Assembly: GCA_006844585.1 (NCBI GenBank)
Contig: SPJM01000090.1
Location: forward strand, 1-39,477
Reading direction: 5' to 3'
Length of the DNA: 39,477 nt
Source: Methylococcaceae bacterium
GTDB taxonomy: Bacteria; Pseudomonadota; Gammaproteobacteria; Methylococcales; Methylomonadaceae
Numbering within the stretch: position 1 is the stretch's first letter; each line of letters opens with the position of its first letter. Of the stretch, positions 25,029-33,022 are shown in pieces. Under the pieces are notes generated by a model. It was not told the DNA's origin. It worked only from the letters and a program-made list of their open reading frames with translations, and did not search any database. Both the position numbers and the translations under genes were made by a program.

Positions 25029-27731
25029 ATGTTTAATAATTACGACAAGCGAAAGCGAAAATGGTTCATGCTCACCATTTTTCTTTTTTTGTCTGGCTTA
25101 ACGCAGGCTGTTCATGCAGCGGTTAATGATTTTGACAAGATCGTTGATCACCCGCCCATTCCTGTTTTAGATGAACAAGGCAATCACGTTTTGGAATCGG
25201 GTAATCCTTATAGTCCTAAAATGACATGTGCGGGCAGTGGTTGTCATGATTATGATGAGATGACCAAAGCCTATCATTTCCAACAAGGACGAGATGAATC
25301 CAGTGATGATTACGGCGCTAAAAGAGGTTTGCCGCAATTAGTTTCACCGGGATACTACGGCGGCTATAACTGTATGACCGGTAATACCCCGGATGTGTTG
25401 GCGAAAAAAGACAACCCGGATCCAGTGAAAGATTTTGCTGATAAAGGGAGCGCGCATTTTGTTCAAAGCTGTGAAAGTTGTCATATCGGCGGCGGCTGGT
25501 CGGAGTACGACAGAGACGGCGTTCGCTATGATCAGAAAGATATGTCAAAAGTTAAACCCTACGACGGTGATTATTATGTACGTAATGTAAATCATGCGAC
25601 AGGGGAAGAAACCTATGATTTATGGGATTGGAAAAAAAGCGGGGTTGTTGAAGCCGACTGTTTGTATTGTCATGTGGATTTCGATACCTTGAAGATGCCT
25701 GAAGACAGTGGGCTGGATGCACCGCTTGCTCCTCGGCGTGCGCGCAGTGCGATGGCGTCTCTGGGATTTTTTCGCCAGGTGGCTTCGGGATTCATGGAAT
25801 ATGTTGTCAACAACGAAGGCAAAAATATTCTGACCATCGCCCGCGAGATGGGATCGGATGGTCATGGCGGAGAGGCTCCTGTTTTATCCAAGGATGCAAA
25901 TGGTTTGCCGATTTTCAATTGGCATCAGGATTCTTTTGATGAAAACGGTCGGGTCACAATACCTATGCTGAGGTTCCCGAAAAGTGAAAACTGTATGAGT
26001 TGTCATTTAACAGCCAATTCACGACGCGGTTTTTATGGCTTCGGTGACGAATCTAAGATGGAAACCGATGCAGATGGGATTCTATTGCCGGATGGCGCCG
26101 ATGATGTTCATAAAGGGACGGTTTATATTGCGGATAATGGTGAAGCGCGATCTATTGAGAATTGTAATGCTTGTCACTCTAAACAATATTATAAATCCAA
26201 GTTGGCGAATATTGATTTAGACGCTAATCACGATTTTTTGAAAGGAAATTCCGACATCGACGTGCGTAATGACTTGAACTATACGCCGGGTATGATGACT
26301 TGTGAAAAGTGTCATATCAACTCTGTGAATAATGTTATTCCTTCCGGTCACGGTACTCTGCTGGATGCTCATCGCGAATTATGGAAATCAAACGGCGATA
26401 TGTTGGGCTATACCGCTGATACATTGAATCAAATCACTCAGACCCATTTCGATGTAGTCAGTTGTCAGGCTTGTCATATCAAGGATAAAACTTATCGAGG
26501 CAATCCAATGAAAATGCTTTACCGTTATCGCGAAGCCGAGGACGGTAAGTTGAAAATTATGCCTTACTTTTCAAAACCGCGTACATATTGGATAGACCGA
26601 AAGAGTAATCGTACTTTGTATCGCAATGAGCTGAATGGCGTATTTGAGCAAGGAACTGATGCTGACGGTAATCCTTTCGGCGCTATTGTAGATCCGATCA
26701 GTGGTGAACAGTTGGGTAAAGTCAGCGCATCGGTGGGTCGTCATGGACTGCGTTACGGGGAGCCTGAGAGCTATGAAGATTATAAGGGCCTCAAACAGGC
26801 TTACGATAGTCTATTGGTGAAAAAAGGCTTTGAAAACCCTAGCGTTACGCGAGTTCTGTCTGAAATTAATCACTATACAACCAGCCATAATACGCGTACA
26901 TCGCCTGAATCGGTTCAGTGTGAAGAGTGTCATGAACGCAAACAAAGCGGAGCGTTTAGCGCTTTAGTTTCGCCGAAAGGCATTTTGGGTGATGCGAATT
27001 TTTCAGTTCTTTACACGCTACCCGACTCTCGGTTAATAGATGAGGGAGTCGCTACGCTTGGCATGCCGTATATGAGAAAGCAGGCCAATGGCGATGTAAC
27101 AGTTAATGTGACTAATATACTGTTTTCAACCAAATATGATCCGTTCATGTCTGCATTGAAAAATTCCAGCGCTTCGGAAGTTCTAGGCGTTTTTCAAGAG
27201 CTGCCGAGTAGCGTGTTTTCCAATTTAGGCATTCCTGCTGTGGATTCAGCATTTGCTCAGTCGTTAACAGGCGTAACCAGCTTTATGTTTAACGTCAGCG
27301 CCACCGGGGATACTGGTTTACGTAACATGGTTGCAGTGATAAACGGCAGTACTGTGAATGATATTTTATTCCCGACTTATCGAGGCGCATTGGGCGTTTT
27401 GAAAGGGGCTAACGAAGTTGCGCAAGGCGTATTGAGTCAACGTGGTTTAGGCCAGTTACGCTCGGATGTTTTTTACATTGATGTAACCGATAGCGCTAAA
27501 AACAGGGTTGAATCATTTAAGAATGAGCCACTGTTTTTAACAGCTGTGTACACGGGCGATAAAACCGATGCATCCGGCATCAGTGTTGTGATGGCAAACT
27601 GGGAGTTGGATACGATTACCGTGATTCCTCAGGAAGATATTGTTTATGTATCTCCTGCGAATGATGCTGAGTCCGGTATTGTGCTCTTTAAAACTAAGGA
27701 AACCGGTTACTTTATAGTAGGAGATAAGTAA
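25029..27731 (+). CDS. Exported octahaem c-type cytochrome, candidate surface electron-transfer protein
   Basis: The 900-residue protein has a cleavable signal peptide (hydrophobic 13-27, cut near AVHA-AVNDF) and no lipobox. It has eight haem sites: an unusual CX4CH at 67-73 (CAGSGCH), then CXXCH at 148, 211, 322, 379, 425, 479 and 631. Residues 640-900 lack haem motifs and look like a separate folded domain. Spacing between sites is wide, unlike the compact MtrA type, and closer to large surface cytochromes. It heads the locus, has its own strong AGGAG ribosome site, and is cut off from the genes behind by a terminator at 27766-27795, so it may be made in excess. Surface location is inference from the porin candidate downstream. 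Alternatives are a periplasmic reductase of the octahaem type; no catalytic CXXCK site is visible. Confidence 0.85.
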   Translation: MFNNYDKRKRKWFMLTIFLFLSGLTQAVHAAVNDFDKIVDHPPIPVLDEQGNHVLESGNPYSPKMTCAGSGCHDYDEMTKAYHFQQGRDESSDDYGAKRGLPQLVSPGYYGGYNCMTGNTPDVLAKKDNPDPVKDFADKGSAHFVQSCESCHIGGGWSEYDRDGVRYDQKDMSKVKPYDGDYYVRNVNHATGEETYDLWDWKKSGVVEADCLYCHVDFDTLKMPEDSGLDAPLAPRRARSAMASLGFFRQVASGFMEYVVNNEGKNILTIAREMGSDGHGGEAPVLSKDANGLPIFNWHQDSFDENGRVTIPMLRFPKSENCMSCHLTANSRRGFYGFGDESKMETDADGILLPDGADDVHKGTVYIADNGEARSIENCNACHSKQYYKSKLANIDLDANHDFLKGNSDIDVRNDLNYTPGMMTCEKCHINSVNNVIPSGHGTLLDAHRELWKSNGDMLGYTADTLNQITQTHFDVVSCQACHIKDKTYRGNPMKMLYRYREAEDGKLKIMPYFSKPRTYWIDRKSNRTLYRNELNGVFEQGTDADGNPFGAIVDPISGEQLGKVSASVGRHGLRYGEPESYEDYKGLKQAYDSLLVKKGFENPSVTRVLSEINHYTTSHNTRTSPESVQCEECHERKQSGAFSALVSPKGILGDANFSVLYTLPDSRLIDEGVATLGMPYMRKQANGDVTVNVTNILFSTKYDPFMSALKNSSASEVLGVFQELPSSVFSNLGIPAVDSAFAQSLTGVTSFMFNVSATGDTGLRNMVAVINGSTVNDILFPTYRGALGVLKGANEVAQGVLSQRGLGQLRSDVFYIDVTDSAKNRVESFKNEPLFLTAVYTGDKTDASGISVVMANWELDTITVIPQEDIVYVSPANDAESGIVLFKTKETGYFIVGDK

Positions 27732-27765
27732 CGAAAAGGATTTTAACGTTCAAGGATGAAGAACC

Positions 27766-27795
27766 GGGAACGACCGAAAGGTCGTTCCCATTTTT
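27766..27795 (+). terminator. Strong intrinsic terminator inside the cytochrome locus
   Basis: GGGAACGACC (27766-27775), loop GAAA, GGTCGTTCCC (27780-27789), then ATTTTT (27790-27795). A perfect 10-bp stem with a stable GNRA tetraloop and T-run lies 35 bases after the octahaem gene and 18 bases before the next start. Partial read-through would lower expression of the downstream genes relative to the first. Confidence 0.9.
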
Positions 27796-27812
27796 ATGTA
27801 AAGGGGTTTGTT

Positions 27813-28076
27813 ATGCAAAAAGTTAAATTTGATAAAACAATAAATATAAAATCTGATGATATCAATGCTTTAGCTGAAAAATCATTGCCTTGGTTGTTTG
27901 GTGTTGGCATTGCCGCTGGTCATGCAATGACGGCTTCGAATTGTACAATTCCTCAACAAGGAAAATGCGCGGTTTGTGGCGGTTGTGTCGTCGCCTTGGG
28001 CTCGCTGGTTTCCTGGGCATTGATTAAGCAAAAAAGCGGCGATGATTTCTACAGTCAACCGGATGAAAGGGATTAA
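27813..28076 (+). CDS. 87-residue membrane protein with four clustered cysteines
   Basis: ATG 27813 is chosen because AAAGGGG lies six bases upstream; a longer frame from 27756 would translate through the terminator hairpin. Hydrophobic helices lie at about 25-41 (LPWLFGVGIAAGHAMTA) and 57-71. Between them is a Cys cluster C44-x7-C52-x2-C55-x2-C58 (NCTIPQQGKCAVCGGC). The pattern could bind an Fe-S cluster or another metal, or form disulfides; it is not a haem motif, since no His follows. I recognise no family. It sits eight to twenty bases before the porin candidate gene and so probably belongs to the conduit. Confidence 0.7.
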   Translation: MQKVKFDKTINIKSDDINALAEKSLPWLFGVGIAAGHAMTASNCTIPQQGKCAVCGGCVVALGSLVSWALIKQKSGDDFYSQPDERD

Positions 28077-28096
28077 CCTCGGAGTTGTTGTTAAGG

Positions 28097-29362
28097 ATGA
28101 TCAGTAGAAATACTTTACTTTGCGCGGGCGCTTTGTTGCTACACGCGGATATGGCGGGCGCCTGGAATTGGAGCGGCGTTTTAAAATCAAAACTGCAGAG
28201 CGACAACCGTTATACCACCGATGCGCGTATTTTTAGTGAAGTATGGGGTAGCCTTGAGGTTTTTGATTATCAAACCATGAAAGGCGGAATCGACTTTGTG
28301 ACTCGACAAAGCGATCAGCAGGGTTTTGAGGCGGAAATCTATCAACTTTATTTTCAGAAGCAGTGGCCGGATTATTCTTCAACTATTAAAGCGGGTCGTT
28401 TTCACCGGGCGGATTCTTTAGGCTATTACTCTTTGGATGGGGTGAATTATCAATATCAATTCGCTGACCAGGGCATTACCTTACAGCTATACGGCGGCGT
28501 TCCAAGAAGAATAGAGGATGTGCGTTCGGTTGACGGCGATTGGGTCTATGGTTTGGAAATGGATTGGCGGCATCAATTAGCCTGGAACAGTGATTGGATA
28601 ACGTTGGACGATATCATTATGCGCGGTGGTTTTCAGCAGTTTGCTGAACAGGAAACCACTACGCGGCTGGAGTCATCGGCAACGGTTATCGGTAAATTTC
28701 CAGCGCGTTTTATTCAAAGCTATGAATTAGCCATGATGACCGCTTATCAAACCAGCTCAGAGACTTTTGAAGATTTCATGATTAATGGCATGCTTGATTT
28801 TTCTGAGACGATTCGGGTGAGAGCCAGTTACGAGCTATTTCAGCCTAAAGAAAAAATTACTTTTCGGGAAAAGTTTCACAGTATCTATGCGCGTGGGCGG
28901 CAAGATTTATTGCGCGTCAACATCAACAATCAAGTCAATGAATGGTTTGAATATCATGTGGGGTTAAAGCGCGCCAGACGACATGAAAATGAAGATGTAG
29001 GTTATGGCATGAATGCCGGTTTGCGCTGGGATTACATTCGCGACTTATCACTGGCTGCCGAGATCGACTACCTGGAATTGGGCGTGGAAAAAAGTGAGAA
29101 CATTTATTTGTCAGCCGATTATACGGTTAATGCCGATTTGCTGGCCAATCTTAATTTAGCTCTGGCTAACAATAAAAAAAGACTTTATGGAAACAATCGA
29201 TCAGTGGGTTTTGAGTTGAATTCCAAATACCGTATTAATAGTGAGTTATTTCTAAATCTTTCCGGCAGTTATATTTGGTATTCAACCATCGATAATGAAT
29301 ATTTAGCGGCGGTACAGTTAACGTGGTATATCGATAATTTTGAAGCAAAGGCGCAACGTTGA
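28097..29362 (+). CDS. Outer-membrane beta-barrel (porin-like) protein
   Basis: 421 residues from ATG 28097, with GGAG 12 bases upstream; in-frame TTG codons at 28085 and 28088 are less likely. It has a signal peptide (MISRNTLLCAGALLLHADMAGA). The mature part is made of short amphipathic beta-strands with aromatic girdles and tight polar turns (GGIDFVTRQSD, FEYHVGLKRAR, LNLSGSYIWYSTID, YLAAVQLTWYID). It has no haem motif. In known porin-cytochrome conduits (MtrB, and Geobacter OmbB/ExtB types) such a barrel holds a periplasmic cytochrome through the outer membrane. This one is shorter than MtrB. It overlaps the next cytochrome gene by one base (TGATG), which supports a joint complex. Confidence 0.78.
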   Translation: MISRNTLLCAGALLLHADMAGAWNWSGVLKSKLQSDNRYTTDARIFSEVWGSLEVFDYQTMKGGIDFVTRQSDQQGFEAEIYQLYFQKQWPDYSSTIKAGRFHRADSLGYYSLDGVNYQYQFADQGITLQLYGGVPRRIEDVRSVDGDWVYGLEMDWRHQLAWNSDWITLDDIIMRGGFQQFAEQETTTRLESSATVIGKFPARFIQSYELAMMTAYQTSSETFEDFMINGMLDFSETIRVRASYELFQPKEKITFREKFHSIYARGRQDLLRVNINNQVNEWFEYHVGLKRARRHENEDVGYGMNAGLRWDYIRDLSLAAEIDYLELGVEKSENIYLSADYTVNADLLANLNLALANNKKRLYGNNRSVGFELNSKYRINSELFLNLSGSYIWYSTIDNEYLAAVQLTWYIDNFEAKAQR

Positions 29363-29988
29363 TGCAGGTTTTAGTCATAATAATTTTAATGTTGAGCGGG
29401 TTCGTCGCTTGGGCTGACAATAGCGCGTTGCCATCGTTGAGTCCTGTTGAATTAGGCGCTCAACAAGCGAAAGATTTAAGCTGGTATAAAAAAAGAGCGG
29501 AACGCAGCGATATTTTTTATCCGCATAAGGTTCATTATGAGGTGATGGAGAAAGAAGGCGATAGTTGTATGTTATGCCATACCTTTCAAAAAAACAGCGA
29601 GCATGATGAATCGGCCAGGAAGCAATTGAACATCATTGCCAATGAAGCTTTGGAACAAATTTGCCATGATTGCCATGTGACTGAATTAAGAGGACCTTGG
29701 CGTTGTGAGTTATGCCACGATGACCCGAAAGCCATTTGGCCTGCAGATCATAATTCCGGTTATATCGAAAATCATGGCGAAGATTCCAGAATTAATGATG
29801 AAGAATGCAAAACCTGCCATATCGATACCAAGTTTTGTAGCGACTGTCATTTGCGACGCGATACGGTTGGAAAGGGTTATCACCCATTGGGTTACCGGTC
29901 CAAACATGGTTTGGAGGCGCGGATGATGCCTGCTAACTGCAGTCGTTGTCATAATTATTTCTATTGTAGGGATTGCCATGAGCAGTAA
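29362..29988 (+). CDS. Periplasmic heptahaem c-type cytochrome
   Basis: 208 residues from ATG 29362. The signal peptide is MQVLVIIILMLSGFVAWA. Seven CXXCH sites lie at 69, 101, 115, 149, 159, 193 and 202, about one haem per 27 residues after the linker, a compact wire-like density. Several extra His residues (for example in HKVHYEV, HPLGY, KHGLE) could be distal ligands. Because it follows the barrel gene directly, it is the best candidate for the cytochrome plugged into the porin. It overlaps the next gene by 11 bases. Confidence 0.88.
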   Translation: MQVLVIIILMLSGFVAWADNSALPSLSPVELGAQQAKDLSWYKKRAERSDIFYPHKVHYEVMEKEGDSCMLCHTFQKNSEHDESARKQLNIIANEALEQICHDCHVTELRGPWRCELCHDDPKAIWPADHNSGYIENHGEDSRINDEECKTCHIDTKFCSDCHLRRDTVGKGYHPLGYRSKHGLEARMMPANCSRCHNYFYCRDCHEQ

Positions 29989-30967
29989 TATTCGAACAGG
30001 GATTGTTTTGCTATTGATGCTGACGGTTTTACCGCTTAAGGCCGTTGAAACATTGGATGTATCGTTGGAAAAAGGCCAGCTATTGTTAACACCTAGACAC
30101 GGCGGGGACGGTAGCGCCTGGGGTAACGAAAACTGTTCGGCCTGTCACTTCAGCCGTTCCATACACAGTGAAGCGCCGGTCATCAGAAATATTGTGCGTG
30201 AGGTCGGTTTCAGTACTTGTACAGGGTGTCATGGTTCAAACGGCACTGAGGCTGAACGGAAATGTACGATTTGCCATAATCCGCAAAGATTGCCGACTGC
30301 GCCGATTATGACCGCTCCTGAAACTCATGATTTCAGTGTCAAGGAAAGTGTCCCATTGAACGATCGAGAATGTTTGATTTGTCACCATAGCTCAGATATG
30401 GATGGCGTGTTTGAGCCGGATATTGATTTATCTTATTTCCCGCATGCTCAACCAGCCTTAGACTTGCCTTATCGTAGCGGAGTTGAATTTTGTCTGCGTT
30501 GTCATAATAAAAATGATCAGCAGCCGGGTTATGAAATGCAGGCCCGTTTTCCGCGCGACCCACTGGTCGATATGGATGTTAACTATCAACATTATGATGT
30601 TCACGGTTACCAAAGAGGATCGGGTCAACGCACTTATACGGGGTTGCGATCCGGCTCTTACCAATATGGCGATTTACTCGAATGCACAGATTGCCATGCC
30701 ATGCATGGTACCCATAACCCGAAATTAATCCTTGATAGAACAGACGCAGGTGCGACAAAACTGGCGCCGGAAATTCGCAACTTGCCGGTGTTGATTAATG
30801 TGGTGGATGGCGACTATTCGCAGCTCTGCGTCAGTTGTCACGATATGAACACATTGGTGGAGCAGGGCGCGGAAAACACGGGTAATGGTTTGTCGGGCGT
30901 TCATCAGTTTGGAACCGATTGCCGTCAGTGTCATGTTCATGGAATGGCGGTGCAGACAGGGTTATGA
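29978..30967 (+). CDS. Octahaem c-type cytochrome
   Basis: 329 residues; ATG 29978 with AGGG about six bases upstream. The N-terminal hydrophobic segment (about 7-22, ending LPLKAVE) is a signal peptide or anchor. Eight CXXCH sites are seen: CSACH (53), CTGCH (81), CTICH (96), CLICH (132), CLRCH (about 172), CTDCH (about 236), CVSCH (about 284) and CRQCH (about 315). Several are followed by a second His (CTDCHAMHGTH), as in NapC/NrfH- and doubled-CXXCH-type modules. It probably acts in the periplasm or at the outer membrane; which of the three neighbouring cytochromes is outermost cannot be told from the sequence. Confidence 0.86.
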   Translation: MSSNIRTGIVLLLMLTVLPLKAVETLDVSLEKGQLLLTPRHGGDGSAWGNENCSACHFSRSIHSEAPVIRNIVREVGFSTCTGCHGSNGTEAERKCTICHNPQRLPTAPIMTAPETHDFSVKESVPLNDRECLICHHSSDMDGVFEPDIDLSYFPHAQPALDLPYRSGVEFCLRCHNKNDQQPGYEMQARFPRDPLVDMDVNYQHYDVHGYQRGSGQRTYTGLRSGSYQYGDLLECTDCHAMHGTHNPKLILDRTDAGATKLAPEIRNLPVLINVVDGDYSQLCVSCHDMNTLVEQGAENTGNGLSGVHQFGTDCRQCHVHGMAVQTGL

Positions 30968-31842
30968 AGCTGATTATTTTATTTTTAATGTGGCCGATGA
31001 TCGGTTTCGCTCAGCAACAAGATGATAAACCAGAATTACCGGCGTTTCATCATGTTGTCGGGGTTAAGCCAAGTCAGGCTAGAGACATTGATGAAAAGCT
31101 GCAACTGGGCGAAGAAGGCGAATTAGTCTGTAGCACTTGTCATGGCTTGGATGATATTGATAAGACACCATTAGATGAGGTAGATACCGAGGCGGAAGAT
31201 TTTTTACAGGGCGGGCCTTATAAGCCGCTCACTGACTTTTGTTATCGTTGCCATAACAAAGAAAAAAATACCCGTGAAAATATCCATGTCATGTTCGATG
31301 AGAAAGGCGAAATAAAAAAACAGGCCTGTGAATATTGTCACGAGAAAACGCCTGACAGAGAAAAGGATTTAAAGTTTGACGAATTGAAATTGCGTATCTC
31401 AATGACGGAAATTTGTTACGGATGTCATTTAAAAGACCCGCATTTCAATGCTGTAGAGCATCAGGTCAAGCCTGAAACGGATGAAATGATGGATCATTTA
31501 AAGAAGATGCGTGAGGAAAAACAAATTCTGATGCCGTTGAATGATAAAAATGAAGTGATGTGCATTAGTTGCCATACCCCGCATCAACGCGATGTTATTA
31601 ATGTTGAAAAACCAGCGGGGAAACAGGTTCTAGTTGAAGATCTGGAGGAAGGGATTACCTATAAGGATCATCCTTGGAATGCAGTCTACCAAGCCGATAA
31701 GGCGGTCAGATTGGATGAGTTAAATAAACAATTAAAAAAACAATATCAATTAAATTACCAACGTATTGAAAACGAGGCATTATTACGTTTACCTGCTGTT
31801 AACGGTGAACTTTGCTTGCAATGTCATACTTTTGATAAATAG
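30964..31842 (+). CDS. Hexahaem c-type cytochrome
   Basis: 292 residues from ATG 30964 (ATGA overlap with the previous stop). This start gives a clean signal peptide MKLIILFLMWPMIGFA. The six sites are CSTCH (56), CYRCH, CEYCH, CYGCH, CISCH and CLQCH (284, next to the C-terminus). The protein is rich in Lys, Glu and Asp, as expected for a soluble periplasmic carrier. The sites form loose pairs (CYRCHNKE...CEYCHEK; CISCHTPH), like the doubled CXXCH families. Confidence 0.86.
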   Translation: MKLIILFLMWPMIGFAQQQDDKPELPAFHHVVGVKPSQARDIDEKLQLGEEGELVCSTCHGLDDIDKTPLDEVDTEAEDFLQGGPYKPLTDFCYRCHNKEKNTRENIHVMFDEKGEIKKQACEYCHEKTPDREKDLKFDELKLRISMTEICYGCHLKDPHFNAVEHQVKPETDEMMDHLKKMREEKQILMPLNDKNEVMCISCHTPHQRDVINVEKPAGKQVLVEDLEEGITYKDHPWNAVYQADKAVRLDELNKQLKKQYQLNYQRIENEALLRLPAVNGELCLQCHTFDK

Positions 31843-31854
31843 TGGGAGAGTGTT

Positions 31855-32976
31855 ATGTCGGCAGTCGTTAATCCAAGTAAACCCTTAAAGAAAGACAAAG
31901 ATAAAAAGGCCAATCGAACTATCCGGAAATTAAAAGATATACCTAAAATTCAAAAATTTCGCTATGCGATGATTTTTTTCGCTAGCGCCTGTATGTTAGG
32001 GCCTTTGGCTTTCTTACCGCAATTGGCGGGAACGGATGATTTATGCGGCGTACTCTGTATGCGCCGATTTTATTTATATTTTCCCGGTATGAATTGGCAA
32101 GATTTTATTGTACATGTCAATGCCGCATGGATAGGCGTTTTTGCGTTTTCGTTGATTTTGTTAACCACCTTGTTCTTCGGTCGTATGTGGTGTGGTTATC
32201 TATGCCCGGTGGGCGGGTTGGCGGAGTTAGGCTCTAGAATGCTGAACGATCGCTGGAAAATTGAATTTCGCTCTTTACCGCAAGTGCAAATACGCTATGG
32301 TTATTTCGGTTTTTATCTAGTCGCTATGCCTGCGATTGGGATCAGCGCTTGTACGCTTTGTAATTTTATTACCGTGCCCCGGTTGATTGAAGCATTGAGT
32401 GGTGAATATCGCGGTATGGTTTATCTAGTATCCAGTGTCGGTTTGGTGAATTTGGGCTTGTTATTACTGCTTGGGTTCTTTGCTAGTAAAGGCCGTGCTT
32501 ATTGTCAGTTTATGTGTCCGATAGGCGCGGCTGATGGCTTGGTGAACCGCTTGGGCGCCAATTTGAAATTAGGTCATCGTATCCGGGTAGCTAAAGAGCG
32601 TTGTACCGGTTGCAATATTTGCGCCCGGGATTGTATGTGCGGAGCGATTAAAATGGTTGATAAAATTGCCACGGTTGATCAACTGTCTTGTATGTCTTGC
32701 CATGAATGTATCGATGTTTGTGACTGGGATGCATTATCGTGGACAACGCCGCCGAATCATGCGCAACCCAAAAGAATCAAGAAGAATGTGGAAATTCATC
32801 CGGTGCCTGATTGGCAGGCGGTGCATTTTTCAGCTGAAAAACCCAAAGTGGAGGCGGAAACGGAAACCTCTACTGTTAAATCAAAAGGCTATAATTCTCA
32901 TAGCATTTTGAGAATGATTAACGCTTTAATTTTTCTATCGGTTATTTCAGTGGTTATTGTCGGTTCAATCATATGA
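31855..32976 (+). CDS. Polytopic iron-sulfur membrane protein (NapH/CcoG/NosR-like)
   Basis: The 373-residue protein has a basic N-terminal tail (about 1-35) and at least four membrane helices, with two CxxxCP motifs following helices (WCGYLCPVGG and YCQFMCPIGA). A cytoplasmic two-[4Fe-4S] ferredoxin domain follows (CTGCNICARDCMCGAIK; CMSCHECIDVCDW), and a final C-terminal helix (about 352-373). This matches the NapH/NosR-C-terminal family, which moves electrons between quinol and periplasmic cytochromes. The CMSCH here is part of the ferredoxin pattern, not a haem site. It is the only polytopic inner-membrane redox protein of the locus, so it is probably the inner-membrane electron entry or exit point, with the membrane-anchored cytochrome encoded next. 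Confidence 0.9.
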   Translation: MSAVVNPSKPLKKDKDKKANRTIRKLKDIPKIQKFRYAMIFFASACMLGPLAFLPQLAGTDDLCGVLCMRRFYLYFPGMNWQDFIVHVNAAWIGVFAFSLILLTTLFFGRMWCGYLCPVGGLAELGSRMLNDRWKIEFRSLPQVQIRYGYFGFYLVAMPAIGISACTLCNFITVPRLIEALSGEYRGMVYLVSSVGLVNLGLLLLLGFFASKGRAYCQFMCPIGAADGLVNRLGANLKLGHRIRVAKERCTGCNICARDCMCGAIKMVDKIATVDQLSCMSCHECIDVCDWDALSWTTPPNHAQPKRIKKNVEIHPVPDWQAVHFSAEKPKVEAETETSTVKSKGYNSHSILRMINALIFLSVISVVIVGSII

Positions 32977-33022
32977 TAAAAGCCAGGGATATTGAATTTT
33001 ACGGATGGGGAGTCAGCCTGGA

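Noticed and set aside
27756-27812. Upstream start for the small Cys membrane protein
   Set aside because: Its coding sequence would be the terminator hairpin itself; AAAGGGG and ATG 27813 give a better start.
32690-32706. CMSCH in the Fe-S membrane protein as a haem site
   Set aside because: It is part of a C-x2-C-x2-C-x3-C ferredoxin pattern (CMSCHECIDVC) in a cytoplasmic domain, so I did not count it among the haems.
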